A stretch of DNA of 64,000 nucleotides from Microbulbifer sp. YPW16. Its GTDB lineage: Bacteria > Pseudomonadota > Gammaproteobacteria > Pseudomonadales > Cellvibrionaceae. The notes below the pieces were generated by a model. It was not told the origin of the DNA. It saw only the letters and a program-made list of their open reading frames with translations, and ran no database searches. Made by a program: the position numbers and the translations under genes. Every line of letters starts with the position of its first letter. Within the stretch, counting starts at the first letter, position 1. Shown one piece after another: positions 10,108 through 19,739 of this stretch. The DNA lies in NCBI RefSeq assembly GCF_021290385.1, contig NZ_CP089928.1, forward strand, positions 2,402,501 to 2,466,500, in the 5' to 3' direction.

Positions 10108-12180
10108 ATGAAGCATCCGATAAAAAAACTGATCGGGACTGTGGCAGCCAGCAGTGTTATTGCGCTGGGTGCCTCCTTCTCCCTGCAGGCACTCGCGGTG
10201 GAAACGAACCAGCCCTCCGCCGCCCTGGCCAGTACCCCCATGGTCAGCGATCGCATCATCATCAAGTACAAGGACAATGCGCAGATAGGGGCCGCCAATG
10301 TCATGTCACAAACCGCCATTGAGCGTGCGTCCCAGGTGGCCGGTGCAAAAATGTCGCATATGCGGCGTCTTGCTACCGGCGCCCAGCTGATGCGACTGGA
10401 GAACCGCCGTGGCGGTGCTGACATGGCGGCCATCATCAGCCGCCTGCAGCAGGACCCGACCGTGGAATACGCCGAACCGGACCTGCTGTTGCAACCCATG
10501 GCCACCCCCAATGATCCCAGCTACAACCAGCAGTGGCACTATTTCGAAGCCACCGGCGGCCTGAACCTGCCCACTGCCTGGGACACCACCCAGGGTGAGG
10601 GCGTCAATGTCGCGGTACTGGATACCGGCTACCGTCCCCACGCCGACCTGGTGGATAACCTGCTGCCGGGTTACGACATGATTTCCGACGCTACCGTAGG
10701 GCAGGACGGAAATGGCCGGGACAGCGATGCCAGCGACCCGGGCGACTGGGCCCCGGCAGGTGCCTGCTACTCCGGTTCTCCGGCCAGCAACAGTAGCTGG
10801 CATGGCACCCATGTGGCCGGCACCATTGCCGCAGCCACCAACAATGGCACCGGTGTTGCCGGTGTTGCCTACAAAGCTAAAGTGGTACCGGTCCGGGTTC
10901 TGGGTCGCTGCGGTGGCTACACCTCGGATATTGCCGACGGCATGATCTGGGCCGCCGGCGGCAATGTCAGTGGCGTCCCCGCCAATGCCAACCCGGCCCA
11001 GGTACTGAACCTGTCCCTGGGTGGCAGCGGCTCCTGTGGCAGCACCACCCAGAATGCCATCAACACTGCCCGCAGCCTGGGTGCAACAGTGGTGGTTGCT
11101 GCCGGTAACTCCAATACCAATGCCAGCAATGCCACGCCGGCTAACTGCTCGGGCGTGGTGACGGTAGCCTCCGTCGACCGCTCAGGTGGCCGCGCCTGGT
11201 ATTCCAACTACGGCAGCGTCGTGGACGTGGCCGCACCTGGTGGTGATACCTCGGTGTCCAGCAACGGCGTCCTGTCCACACTGAACAGTGGCAGCCAGGG
11301 CCCGGGCAGTGACAACTATGCCTTTTACCAGGGCACCAGCATGGCCACCCCGCACGTGGCGGGTGCCGCGGCACTGCTGTACGCGCTCGACGGTTCACTG
11401 ACACCCACCGAGGTGGAATCCATCCTCAGCGATACCGCCCGCAGCTTCCCCTCCTCCTGTAGCCAGTGCGGTTCCGGGATTGTAGATGCGGCCGCTGCGG
11501 TGGCGGCAGTTTCCGGTGGTGGCGGCCCCGATCCTGATCCCGGTACCGGCGTGCTGGAAAATGGCGTGGCAGAGACCGGTTTGTCCGGCAACAGCGGCGA
11601 CGAGCTCTTCTTCACCCTGGAAGTGCCGGCGGGAGCCTCGAACCTGCAGTTCGAGATTTCCGGTGGCAGCGGCGATGCTGACCTTTACGTCCGCTTTGGC
11701 TCGGCACCAACCACCTCGACCTATGATTGCCGTCCCTACCTGAACGGCAATAACGAGACCTGCTCCATCTCCAATGCCCAGGCCGGTACCTATCACGTGA
11801 TGCTGCGGGGCTATACCAGCTTCTCCGGTGTGGACCTGGTGGGTAGTTTTGACGAGAGCGGCGGCGGCAGTGGTGGACCGACCGGGTGGACCGAGAGCAA
11901 TCTCTCCGGCGCCACTGGCTCGTGGCAGCACTTCACCCTGCAGGTGAATGCCGGCATGACCTCACTGGATGTGAATATGTCTGGTGGCAGCGGTGACGCC
12001 GACCTGTATGTTCGGTTTGGTTCGCAGCCCACCACGAGCAGCTACGACTGCCGGCCCTATCGCTGGGGCAACAGTGAGACCTGCTCCATCAGCAACCCAC
12101 AGGCCGGTACCTGGTATATCAGCCTGCGGGCCTATGACGCCTACTCTGGCGTCACTGTAGAGGCCCAGGCGAGCGAGTAA
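10108..12180 (+). CDS. Secreted subtilisin-like serine protease with two PPC domains (copy 1)
   Basis: An S8-family extracellular protease of 690 residues. Residues 1-30 are a signal peptide. Residues about 45-130 resemble an I9-type inhibitory propeptide (RIIIKYKDNAQ through VEYAEPDLLL). The catalytic triad is Asp172 (VAVLDTGY), His232 (HGTHVAGT) and Ser411 (GTSMATPHVAG). After a Gly/Pro/Asp linker come two PPC domains (about 482-590 and 595-690), each with GGSGDADLYVRFGS. PPC domains usually direct secretion or folding and are often removed. The ATG at 10108 is chosen because the GGAGAACC block before it is also conserved before copy 2; an ATG at 10090 is the alternative. Followed by an intrinsic terminator. 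Confidence 0.93.
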   Translation: MKHPIKKLIGTVAASSVIALGASFSLQALAVETNQPSAALASTPMVSDRIIIKYKDNAQIGAANVMSQTAIERASQVAGAKMSHMRRLATGAQLMRLENRRGGADMAAIISRLQQDPTVEYAEPDLLLQPMATPNDPSYNQQWHYFEATGGLNLPTAWDTTQGEGVNVAVLDTGYRPHADLVDNLLPGYDMISDATVGQDGNGRDSDASDPGDWAPAGACYSGSPASNSSWHGTHVAGTIAAATNNGTGVAGVAYKAKVVPVRVLGRCGGYTSDIADGMIWAAGGNVSGVPANANPAQVLNLSLGGSGSCGSTTQNAINTARSLGATVVVAAGNSNTNASNATPANCSGVVTVASVDRSGGRAWYSNYGSVVDVAAPGGDTSVSSNGVLSTLNSGSQGPGSDNYAFYQGTSMATPHVAGAAALLYALDGSLTPTEVESILSDTARSFPSSCSQCGSGIVDAAAAVAAVSGGGGPDPDPGTGVLENGVAETGLSGNSGDELFFTLEVPAGASNLQFEISGGSGDADLYVRFGSAPTTSTYDCRPYLNGNNETCSISNAQAGTYHVMLRGYTSFSGVDLVGSFDESGGGSGGPTGWTESNLSGATGSWQHFTLQVNAGMTSLDVNMSGGSGDADLYVRFGSQPTTSSYDCRPYRWGNSETCSISNPQAGTWYISLRAYDAYSGVTVEAQASE

Positions 12181-12203
12181 TCCACCCAGGTCATACTGAC
12201 TGT

Positions 12204-12235
12204 AAAAGCCGGCATCCCTGATGCCGGCTTTTTTT
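12204..12235 (+). terminator. Intrinsic terminator of protease copy 1
   Basis: AAAAGCCGGCAT and ATGCCGGCTTTT form a 12-bp stem with loop CCCTG, followed by further T residues. It begins 23 bases after the stop codon. Confidence 0.92.
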
Positions 12236-12309
12236 CAGGTGGCAAGCACGAGTCCGAAGCCTGTCCGGGTGAAAACCTGAAGGGCTTTTCCAGTTGCCCA
12301 TTCATTACC

Positions 12310-12440
12310 GGTAAACGTTACCTGTCAGTGGTATTTCCGGCCTCTTTTGCCTCAACGCAGCACATTACCAGCCAATGAAAAGTGAGCACCAATATTAAAA
12401 ATACCTTTTCTATTATCTAGTAAATAGAAGAAAACGTTTT
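12310..12440. promoter_or_regulatory. Two AACGTT-cored inverted repeats, possible operators
   Basis: GGTAAACGTTACC (12310-12322) and the perfect palindrome AAAACGTTTT (12431-12440) lie about 120 bases apart upstream of the second protease. LacI-family repressors bind CG-centred palindromes of this general kind, but no such regulator is encoded nearby, so this is only a candidate. Confidence 0.25.
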
Positions 12441-12656
12441 AATTCTCGCTGCTCGAATAGCTCTTATATCTGGCAAAACCCATCTGTGAGGAAAGTTTTC
12501 ATATGTTAATTTTTACCACTAAAAATCGACCAATTTGAATTAGAAACATTCTGGCGCGCAAAGCAACGTCAGCCTTCCAAACATGATGAGGAAGTAACGG
12601 CCTTTTCCGTTTACAGCCTTTATCTTCACCATTATCAGGACACGCAGAGATCCCCG

Positions 12657-12677
12657 GCCGCTGATTGCGGCTTTTTT
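12657..12677 (+). terminator. Terminator-like hairpin in the leader of protease copy 2
   Basis: GCCGC and GCGGC pair around the loop TGATT and are followed by six T residues. It lies 150 bases before the chosen start of copy 2, so it could be an attenuator if the promoter is upstream. Confidence 0.55.
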
Positions 12678-12828
12678 ATTGCGTGGGCCGCAGTATCGGA
12701 TAGCAAATTTAAAAAATTTCACTACTCAATTCAGCAACAGAGGAGGGCCTGCAAGAAAAGATTCAATCGTCGCGATTTGCCAAAAGCAATTTGCAATGGA
12801 ACGTATCATTCTGGAGAACCTGGAAGTA

Positions 12829-14970
12829 ATGAGAACCAAAACAAAACAACGAAAACAGATAACAACCCTATCGAGAAATACCCGTGGTAATTTACCCGGC
12901 ACCCTGTCGCGGGCCCTGGCCGGCTTGCTGACCATGGTGGCCGCCGGTAACAGCCTCGCTGTAGAAACCCGCTCACCGTCAGAGGTGCCGGCAACCAGTA
13001 TGGCAACTGCGACAGCGGACACAGCCGCTGTTACCGACCGGCTGATTGTGAAATACAAGAATGTCCCCGGGGCTTCCGCATCGGCGATGGCTGCACAGCG
13101 CATGTCGGATACCGCGGTCAGCCGCCTGTCCCGCAACGCCGGGGCAAAACTCAAGCACATGCGTCGCCTGGCCACTGGTGCGCAGCTGCTTCGTCTGGAG
13201 AAGGGCGCAAACGCCCGTGACCTCGGCGCTATCATGCAGCGCCTGCGCCAGGACCCGGAGATCGAGTATGTGGAGCCGGACCTGCTGCTCAAGCCACAGA
13301 CCGTGCCAACCGATCCCCGCTACAACGAGCAGTGGCACTATTTTGAGCCCACCGCAGGCCTCAACCTGCCAGATGCCTGGGACACCACCCAGGGCGAGGG
13401 CGTCGTGGTTGCGGTTATCGATACCGGCTATCGCCCGCACCCGGACCTGCTGGATAACCTGCTGCCGGGCTATGACATGATTTCCGACAGCACCATTGCC
13501 CAGGATGGCGACGGGCGCGACGGCGACGCACTGGATCCCGGCGACTGGGCTCCTGCCGGGGCCTGTGGTGAAGGCGAGCCCGAGAGCGGCAGCAGCTGGC
13601 ACGGCACCCACGTCGCCGGCACCGTGGCGGCGGCGACCAACAATGGCGCCGGTATTGCCGGTGTAGCCTACAAGGCGAAAGTGGTGCCGATCCGCGTGCT
13701 GGGTCGCTGTGGCGGTTACACATCTGACATTGCCGACGCAATGATCTGGGGCGCCGGCGGTGCAGTGGCAGGCGTACCGGCCAATGCCAACCCGGCCCAG
13801 GTACTCAACCTCAGCCTTGGCGGTGGCGGCAGTTGCGGCAACACCACCCAGAACGCCATTAATACGGCGCGCAGCCTGGGGGCAACCGTGGTAGTGGCCG
13901 CAGGCAACTCCAACACCAATGCCAGTAATGCCAACCCGGCCAACTGTGACGGTGTGGTAACGGTTGCATCGGTGGACCGCTCCGGCGGACGCGCCTGGTA
14001 CTCCAACTATGGCGATGTTGTCGACGTCGCGGCGCCGGGTGGTGATACCTCGGTTTCCTCGAACGGCGTGCTGTCGACCCTGAACAGCGGCAGCCAGGGA
14101 CCGGAAAGCGACAACTACGCGTTTTACCAGGGGACCAGCATGGCAACCCCACATGTAGCCGGTGCCGCGGCTCTGCTTTACTCGCTGGACCCGGCGATTA
14201 CGCCAGACGAGGTGGAATCGGTACTGGCCAGCACCGCGCGCAGCTTCCCGGCCACCTGTAACCAGTGTGGAACCGGCATTGTCGACGCCTCTGCGGCAGT
14301 GGCCGCCGTAAACGGGGGGGGAACTGACCCATTACCCGGCGATGACGCGCTCTATAACGGGGTAGCGGTGGACAATCTGCAGGCAGTCCAGGGCACCGAA
14401 TTGCAGTTCACCATGGAAGTGCCCGCCGGCGCCTCCGACCTGCAGTTTGAAACCTATGGCGGCAGCGGCGATGCGGACCTGTATGTAAGATTTGGTTCGG
14501 CGCCCACCACCCAGGCTTACGACTGTCGTCCCTACCGCACCGGCAACAGTGAAACCTGTACTTTTGCCACGCCCCAGGCAGGCACCTACCACGTCATGCT
14601 GCGGGCCTATAACAGCTTTTCCGGTGTAAGCCTGGTGGGCAGCTTCCAGGAGAACAGCGGCAGCGGTGCCAGCAGCGTTGTGGAAAGCGACCTTTCCGGC
14701 GCGGCCGGTTCCTGGCAGCACTTTCCGCTGGAAGTAGCGGCTGGCAGCAGCACCCTGGACGTGCAGATGTCCGGTGGCAGCGGCGATGCGGACCTGTACG
14801 TCAATTTCGGCTCCCAGCCCACGACCCAGGACTACGTCTGCCGTCCATACCGCAACGGTAACAGCGAGACTTGCAGCATCGACAACCCGCAGGCGGGCAC
14901 CTGGTATATCAGCGTGCAGGGATACTCGGATTATTCCGGTGTCTCACTTGACGCCCAGGCGACTCCCTGA
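12829..14970 (+). CDS. Secreted subtilisin-like serine protease with two PPC domains (copy 2)
   Basis: The tandem paralogue of the preceding gene, 713 residues, with the same order: signal region (longer, Lys/Arg/Thr-rich start, hydrophobic core ending in LAVE near residue 45), I9-like propeptide, S8 domain with Asp198, His258 and Ser437, then two PPC domains with GGSGDADLYV. The match with copy 1 is near identical around the catalytic residues and weaker in signal peptide, linkers and PPC loops. The ATG at 12829 is preferred since GGAGAACC stands before it as in copy 1; an in-frame ATG at 12796 would lengthen the N-terminus. A bidirectional terminator follows. Confidence 0.93.
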   Translation: MRTKTKQRKQITTLSRNTRGNLPGTLSRALAGLLTMVAAGNSLAVETRSPSEVPATSMATATADTAAVTDRLIVKYKNVPGASASAMAAQRMSDTAVSRLSRNAGAKLKHMRRLATGAQLLRLEKGANARDLGAIMQRLRQDPEIEYVEPDLLLKPQTVPTDPRYNEQWHYFEPTAGLNLPDAWDTTQGEGVVVAVIDTGYRPHPDLLDNLLPGYDMISDSTIAQDGDGRDGDALDPGDWAPAGACGEGEPESGSSWHGTHVAGTVAAATNNGAGIAGVAYKAKVVPIRVLGRCGGYTSDIADAMIWGAGGAVAGVPANANPAQVLNLSLGGGGSCGNTTQNAINTARSLGATVVVAAGNSNTNASNANPANCDGVVTVASVDRSGGRAWYSNYGDVVDVAAPGGDTSVSSNGVLSTLNSGSQGPESDNYAFYQGTSMATPHVAGAAALLYSLDPAITPDEVESVLASTARSFPATCNQCGTGIVDASAAVAAVNGGGTDPLPGDDALYNGVAVDNLQAVQGTELQFTMEVPAGASDLQFETYGGSGDADLYVRFGSAPTTQAYDCRPYRTGNSETCTFATPQAGTYHVMLRAYNSFSGVSLVGSFQENSGSGASSVVESDLSGAAGSWQHFPLEVAAGSSTLDVQMSGGSGDADLYVNFGSQPTTQDYVCRPYRNGNSETCSIDNPQAGTWYISVQGYSDYSGVSLDAQATP

Positions 14971-14989
14971 GTAAAACCCGGGCACAAAA

Positions 14990-15014
14990 AAAGGCCGGCA
15001 CCATGCCGGCCTTT
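14990..15014. terminator. Bidirectional intrinsic terminator
   Basis: AAAGGCCGGCA and TGCCGGCCTTT form an 11-bp stem with loop CCA. Seven A residues on the left serve as the T-run for the minus-strand dehydrogenase, while the right side serves the protease. Confidence 0.88.
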
Positions 15015-15042
15015 CCCGTTTCAGGGACAGCTCCCGGCGATC

Positions 15043-16050
15043 CTATTTCCCCGCCTCGAGCACGATACGATAGCGGGCATCACCACTCTTGAGCCGCTCC
15101 AGCGCCTCGTTCACCTTGCTCATCGGAAACATTTCCACTTTGGGTTCGATCTTGTGGCGTGCGGCAAATTCCAGCATCTGCGCGATGGTTTCGGGACTAC
15201 CCACCGGTGAACCGGATACCTGCCGCTGGCTGAGGATCAGCTGGAATACGTTGAGGTCCAGCGGGTCGGTGGTTGCGCCGACAAAGTGCAGGCGACCGCG
15301 GGCTTTCAGCGTGGACAGGTAGAGGTTCCAGTCGAGCTTGGCGTTGACCGTCGACAGGACGGCATCAAAGCGACCGGCAGCGCCCTCAACCGCACCCTCA
15401 TCGCGCGAATCCAGCGTATGGTGCGCACCCAGCTCCAGGGCTTCGTCGCGCTTGGATGCGCTGGAAGTAAATGCCGTCACCTCACAGCCCCAGGCATTGA
15501 GGAACTGCAGGGCCAGGTGACCGAGGCCGCCAATGCCGATCACCCCGACGCGACTGTTGGGCTTGATATCGAACTGCACCAGCGGGTTGAAGACAGTAAT
15601 GCCCGCACAGAAGAGGGGACCCGCCTTGGCCGGGTCGATATTGTCCGGGATGGGGACCACGCTGTTGGCATCGGCCCGCACCCTGTCGGCAAAGCCACCG
15701 TGGTGGCCGATGATGGTGTGCTGGGCCTCGGCACACAGGTTCTGGTCGCCAGAGTTGCAGGAGTGGCAGTGATTGCAATATCCGGAATGCCAGCCGAGCC
15801 CCACAAGCTGGCCCTGCTGCAGGTGTGTAACCTGTCCTCCCAGCTGGCCAACGCGGCCAACCACTTCATGGCCCGGCACCACCGGGTACTGGGACATTCC
15901 CCACTCGTCGTCGATGATGCTCAGGTCGCTGTGGCACAGGCCACAGTACATCACTTCGATCTCCACCTGCCCGGGCTGCAACTCACCCGGATCGTACTGG
16001 AACGGGGACAGCTCGCCACCGGCTTCGCGCGCCGCATAAGCGTTGATCAT
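15043..16050 (-). CDS. Zinc-dependent NAD(P) alcohol dehydrogenase, YahK/cinnamyl type
   Basis: A medium-chain dehydrogenase of 335 residues that likely reduces aldehydes. Catalytic zinc ligands are seen in CGLCHSD near residue 36 and GHEVVGRVG near residue 60. The structural-zinc Cys cluster CNHCHSCNSGDQNLC follows at about 93-107. The cofactor site is GIGGLGHLALQF near residue 172. Overall it resembles E. coli YahK and similar broad-range aldehyde reductases. It lies next to an AhpD-like gene on the same strand (gap 120 bases), which may indicate a shared role in handling reactive aldehydes or oxidants; that is inference. Confidence 0.88.
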   Translation of the reverse strand: MINAYAAREAGGELSPFQYDPGELQPGQVEIEVMYCGLCHSDLSIIDDEWGMSQYPVVPGHEVVGRVGQLGGQVTHLQQGQLVGLGWHSGYCNHCHSCNSGDQNLCAEAQHTIIGHHGGFADRVRADANSVVPIPDNIDPAKAGPLFCAGITVFNPLVQFDIKPNSRVGVIGIGGLGHLALQFLNAWGCEVTAFTSSASKRDEALELGAHHTLDSRDEGAVEGAAGRFDAVLSTVNAKLDWNLYLSTLKARGRLHFVGATTDPLDLNVFQLILSQRQVSGSPVGSPETIAQMLEFAARHKIEPKVEMFPMSKVNEALERLKSGDARYRIVLEAGK

Positions 16051-16170
16051 ACGTTACTCCATTGTGTTATCTGGCAGGGTAGGGTTTGTGCGCAATCAAA
16101 ACCCTGAAGCGTAGAACATGGCAAGGACCGCCCGCGCCGGGATCACCGGCACGGGCAGGTGTGCGCCTGT

Positions 16171-16713
16171 TCAGCGCACAAATGCCTGGAACTGCTTGTC
16201 TACGGGCGTATCGGCAAAGTGGTTGATGTAGTTGCTCATCACTTTCTGCGCCACGCCCACGATGATTTCCAGCAGATTCTGCTGAGTGTAGCCGGCGTCG
16301 TAGAAACGCTGCAGCACCTCGTCGGCGACTACGCCACGATCGCGCACCACCGCCAGGGTGGTATCCCGCAGGACTTCCAGTTTCTCGTCGGGCAACGGAG
16401 TCCTGTTGCGCAGGGCCTCGTTGATTTCATCGTCCACTTTCATGGATTTGGCAATGGCGCTGTGGGCCGGTACGCAGTAATGGCAGCCGTGCTCCACATT
16501 GATGGTCTGCCAGACTACCGTCTTTTCCTCGGCGGAAAACGAGGTGTTGAGGAACTGCTCGTGCAGCACCTGGTAAGACTCAAGCGCCGTGGGCGCGGCG
16601 GCCATCACACCATGCAGGTTGGGGATCGAGCCGAAGGCCTGGATGGATTTATCCAGCAGGGGCTTGCTGGCTTGCGGGGCGGTGTCCTTGTCATGGATCT
16701 GGAATGCTGTCAT
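16171..16713 (-). CDS. Carboxymuconolactone decarboxylase/AhpD-like protein
   Basis: The 180-residue protein has an all-helical AhpD-like fold with the redox motif EHGCHYCVPAH near residue 74-84, a CxxC plus distal His as in AhpD-type peroxidase reductants. It is likely a cytoplasmic thiol-dependent oxidoreductase rather than a true decarboxylase. The chosen ATG has GGAGG eight bases upstream; a longer frame from 16800 would cross two operator palindromes and is rejected. The gene is divergent from a TetR regulator, with two palindromes between, so repression by that regulator is likely. Confidence 0.85.
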   Translation of the reverse strand: MTAFQIHDKDTAPQASKPLLDKSIQAFGSIPNLHGVMAAAPTALESYQVLHEQFLNTSFSAEEKTVVWQTINVEHGCHYCVPAHSAIAKSMKVDDEINEALRNRTPLPDEKLEVLRDTTLAVVRDRGVVADEVLQRFYDAGYTQQNLLEIIVGVAQKVMSNYINHFADTPVDKQFQAFVR

Positions 16714-16744
16714 CGCTGTACCTCCAGCTTGCAACGGATTTCTA

Positions 16745-16762
16745 CTTGAGCGATCGCTCAAG
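16745..16762. promoter_or_regulatory. TetR-type operator, site 1
   Basis: CTTGAGCGATCGCTCAAG is a perfect 18-bp palindrome in the divergent region between the AhpD-like gene and the TetR gene. Size and symmetry fit a TetR dimer site. Confidence 0.8.
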
Positions 16763-16784
16763 ACGGAAGAAGCGTAACCCATAT

Positions 16785-16800
16785 TTGAGCGACCGCTCAA
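16785..16800. promoter_or_regulatory. TetR-type operator, site 2
   Basis: TTGAGCGACCGCTCAA repeats site 1 with one central change. The two centres are 39 bp apart, close to four helical turns, so two dimers would sit on the same face of the DNA. Confidence 0.78.
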
Positions 16801-16869
16801 CCCCTTTGGATGTTTGCCGACCCACGCAGCCCCCGGTAGACTTTGAGCAGGTGTTCAAGCGGAGGGGTT

Positions 16870-17460
16870 ATGGCCAATACCGCAAAATTCAACCGTCGTC
16901 AGGTGCTGGAGAAGGCCACCCGGCTGTTCTGGCAGAAGGGCTTCCATGCCACTTCGACACGGGATATCCAGCAGGCGATCGACATGCGTCCGGGCAGCAT
17001 TTATGCAGCTTTTGGCAGCAAGTCGGGACTTTTCCGCGAAGTTTTACAGTTTTACGCCGCCAATATGACGGAGCAACTGGCCCGGAGCCTGGCGGCGGCG
17101 GACACCGTCGTAGGCGGCCTGCAGGTGTTTTTCCGGCGGGTCCTGCTGGAAGGGGGTGACGATGCCCCCAGCGAGCTCTGCCTGCTGGCAAAGTCCCTGT
17201 CGGAACTGGATGAAGAGGAAGGCGAACTGCTGCGGGAAACCCGCCAGCTACTGGCGGCGACGGAAGCGGAATTCCGCTCCCAAGTGGAACGCGCCGTGTC
17301 CCGTGGCGAACTGCCCACCCACACAGATGCCGCACTCCTGGCGCGCCAACTACAGGTCCAGCTGATCGGCCTGCGCAGCTACCTGCGCGCCACCGGCAAC
17401 CGGGCAGCTGTCAATGAAATCGTCGGGCACCTGTTCGACACTCCGGAGATCAGTCAATAA
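16870..17460 (+). CDS. TetR family transcriptional regulator
   Basis: A 196-residue TetR repressor. Residues 8-55 hold the helix-turn-helix (VLEKATRLFWQKGFHATSTR, then DIQQAIDMRPGSIYAAFGSK), and the rest is an all-helical ligand and dimer domain. This HTH type is like that of the AcrR/YxaF-type sensors of toxic small molecules, but the ligand cannot be told. ATG with GGAGGGG upstream is chosen over a TTG at 16843. Two matching palindromes lie upstream, so it probably represses both itself and the AhpD-like gene. Confidence 0.88.
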   Translation: MANTAKFNRRQVLEKATRLFWQKGFHATSTRDIQQAIDMRPGSIYAAFGSKSGLFREVLQFYAANMTEQLARSLAAADTVVGGLQVFFRRVLLEGGDDAPSELCLLAKSLSELDEEEGELLRETRQLLAATEAEFRSQVERAVSRGELPTHTDAALLARQLQVQLIGLRSYLRATGNRAAVNEIVGHLFDTPEISQ

Positions 17461-17572
17461 GCCAGCGCGAGCTAACGGATTCCGAAATCCGCCTCCCGTA
17501 GCCGTTTGCGGCCCCCGGCGACTGTGGCAAAGTCGTGGGTCCGATACGGGATAAGAACTACAAGAGGTCGCC

Positions 17573-18817
17573 GTGAGTCTCGTCACCCTAGCCATTCCCT
17601 TTTTCCTGCTCGCCGTGCTGGTGGAGCTGGCCTTCGACCGCTGGAAAGGCTGGGGCCTGTACCGGCTCAATGACGCCATTGGCAGCCTGGGCGCGGGGGT
17701 GCTGAGCCGCCTCTCGGGCCTGGTGCGGGCTGGCCTGTTGCTGGTCATCTATATCCCCCTGCACGAGATGCTGCAGCCCTGGTACCAGCTGGCGGGGTTC
17801 AACTGGTCGATGGACAATCCCTGGCACCTGTTCCTGGCGGTAGTGGCATACGATTTCTGTTACTACTGGAAGCACCGGTTCGGCCACGAGATCAATATTT
17901 TCTGGGCGGATCACCTGGTGCACCACCAGAGCGAGGACTACAACCTCACCACCGCCCTGCGCCAGCCCTGCGGTGGCCTGCCCATCGGCTGGATCTTCTA
18001 CATGCCGCTGCTACTGATCGGGTTGCCAGCGGAGATGCTGGTGACTGCCGGTGCCATCGACCTGATCTACCAGTTCTGGGTCCACACGCAGAAATTCCCC
18101 AAGGTACGCTGGATGGAGTGGATCCTGGTTACGCCGTCCAACCACCGGGTGCACCATGCGCAGAACCGGGTCTACGTCGACCGGAATTACGGCGGTGTGT
18201 TTATCTTCTGGGACCGCCTCTTCGGCACCTACCAGGAGGAGCTGGAAGACGAGCCGTGCATTTACGGCGTGCGCAAGCCGCTGAACAGTTTTGACCCGCT
18301 GGCGGCCAACCTGCAGCACTACAAGCGCATGGCCCTGGACGCCTGGCATACCCGCAGTTGGTGGGACAAGCTGACACTCTGGTTCCGTCGCACCGGCTAC
18401 CGCCCGGCGGATGCCGAAGCGGCGATGCCCGTGCCCTCGTCTGACCTGGAGCAGTTCCAGCGCTTTGACCCCCGTATCGACCCCGGGCGGCGTATCTATG
18501 CCCTGGTCCAGCACCTGGCCTACTCGGCTGCCACCCTGCTGCTACTCTGGCAGGCTGCCGACATGAGCTACGCCGAGCTGTTGACCGCCGTACTGCTGGT
18601 GGCTGCCGGCCTGGTAGTCAATGGACGGATCCTCGATGGCCACCCCCGGAGCCACTACTGGGAGATCTCGCGACTGGCGTTACTGTTACTGGCGGCCCCC
18701 CTTGCGGGGCCGGCCGCCGGCCCCTGGGTGTTCGGCTATGCGCTGGCGAGCCTGGTGGCCTGGTGGTGGTTGGCTTTTGCCGGCAAAGAGGATACAGTCG
18801 CCCACGTTAGCGATTAG
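17573..18817 (+). CDS. Sterol desaturase/fatty acid hydroxylase family membrane protein
   Basis: An integral membrane di-iron oxygenase of 414 residues. The histidine boxes of the fatty-acid-hydroxylase superfamily are all present: HRFGH near residue 102, HLVHHQSED near 113, and NHRVHHAQN near 190. Several hydrophobic segments surround them, and the C-terminal 100 residues add further membrane helices, beyond the basic domain. Related bacterial proteins hydroxylate or desaturate lipids, including ether lipids, so the substrate is open. The start is a GTG with AAGAGG upstream. It follows the TetR gene by 112 bases. Confidence 0.87.
   Translation: MSLVTLAIPFFLLAVLVELAFDRWKGWGLYRLNDAIGSLGAGVLSRLSGLVRAGLLLVIYIPLHEMLQPWYQLAGFNWSMDNPWHLFLAVVAYDFCYYWKHRFGHEINIFWADHLVHHQSEDYNLTTALRQPCGGLPIGWIFYMPLLLIGLPAEMLVTAGAIDLIYQFWVHTQKFPKVRWMEWILVTPSNHRVHHAQNRVYVDRNYGGVFIFWDRLFGTYQEELEDEPCIYGVRKPLNSFDPLAANLQHYKRMALDAWHTRSWWDKLTLWFRRTGYRPADAEAAMPVPSSDLEQFQRFDPRIDPGRRIYALVQHLAYSAATLLLLWQAADMSYAELLTAVLLVAAGLVVNGRILDGHPRSHYWEISRLALLLLAAPLAGPAAGPWVFGYALASLVAWWWLAFAGKEDTVAHVSD

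Positions 18818-19739
<922 letters not shown>

Larger units (their letters stand above)
12181..12828. other. 648-base intergenic region between the two proteases
   Basis: No gene was found. The start holds the copy-1 terminator. The middle (about 12370-12550) is strongly AT-rich compared with its surroundings and likely contains the promoter. Two CG-centred inverted repeats lie at 12310-12322 (GGTAAACGTTACC) and 12431-12440 (AAAACGTTTT). A terminator-like hairpin lies at 12657-12677, well before the copy-2 start at 12829. Confidence 0.6.

Noticed and set aside
12540..12722. A 60-codon minus-strand frame between the proteases
   Set aside because: No ribosome-binding site or similarity; it overlaps the terminator-like hairpin and is probably chance in AT-rich DNA.
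12979..14154. A 391-codon open frame opposite the second protease
   Set aside because: The same kind of shadow frame occurs opposite the first protease; it mirrors protease codon use and has no start signals.
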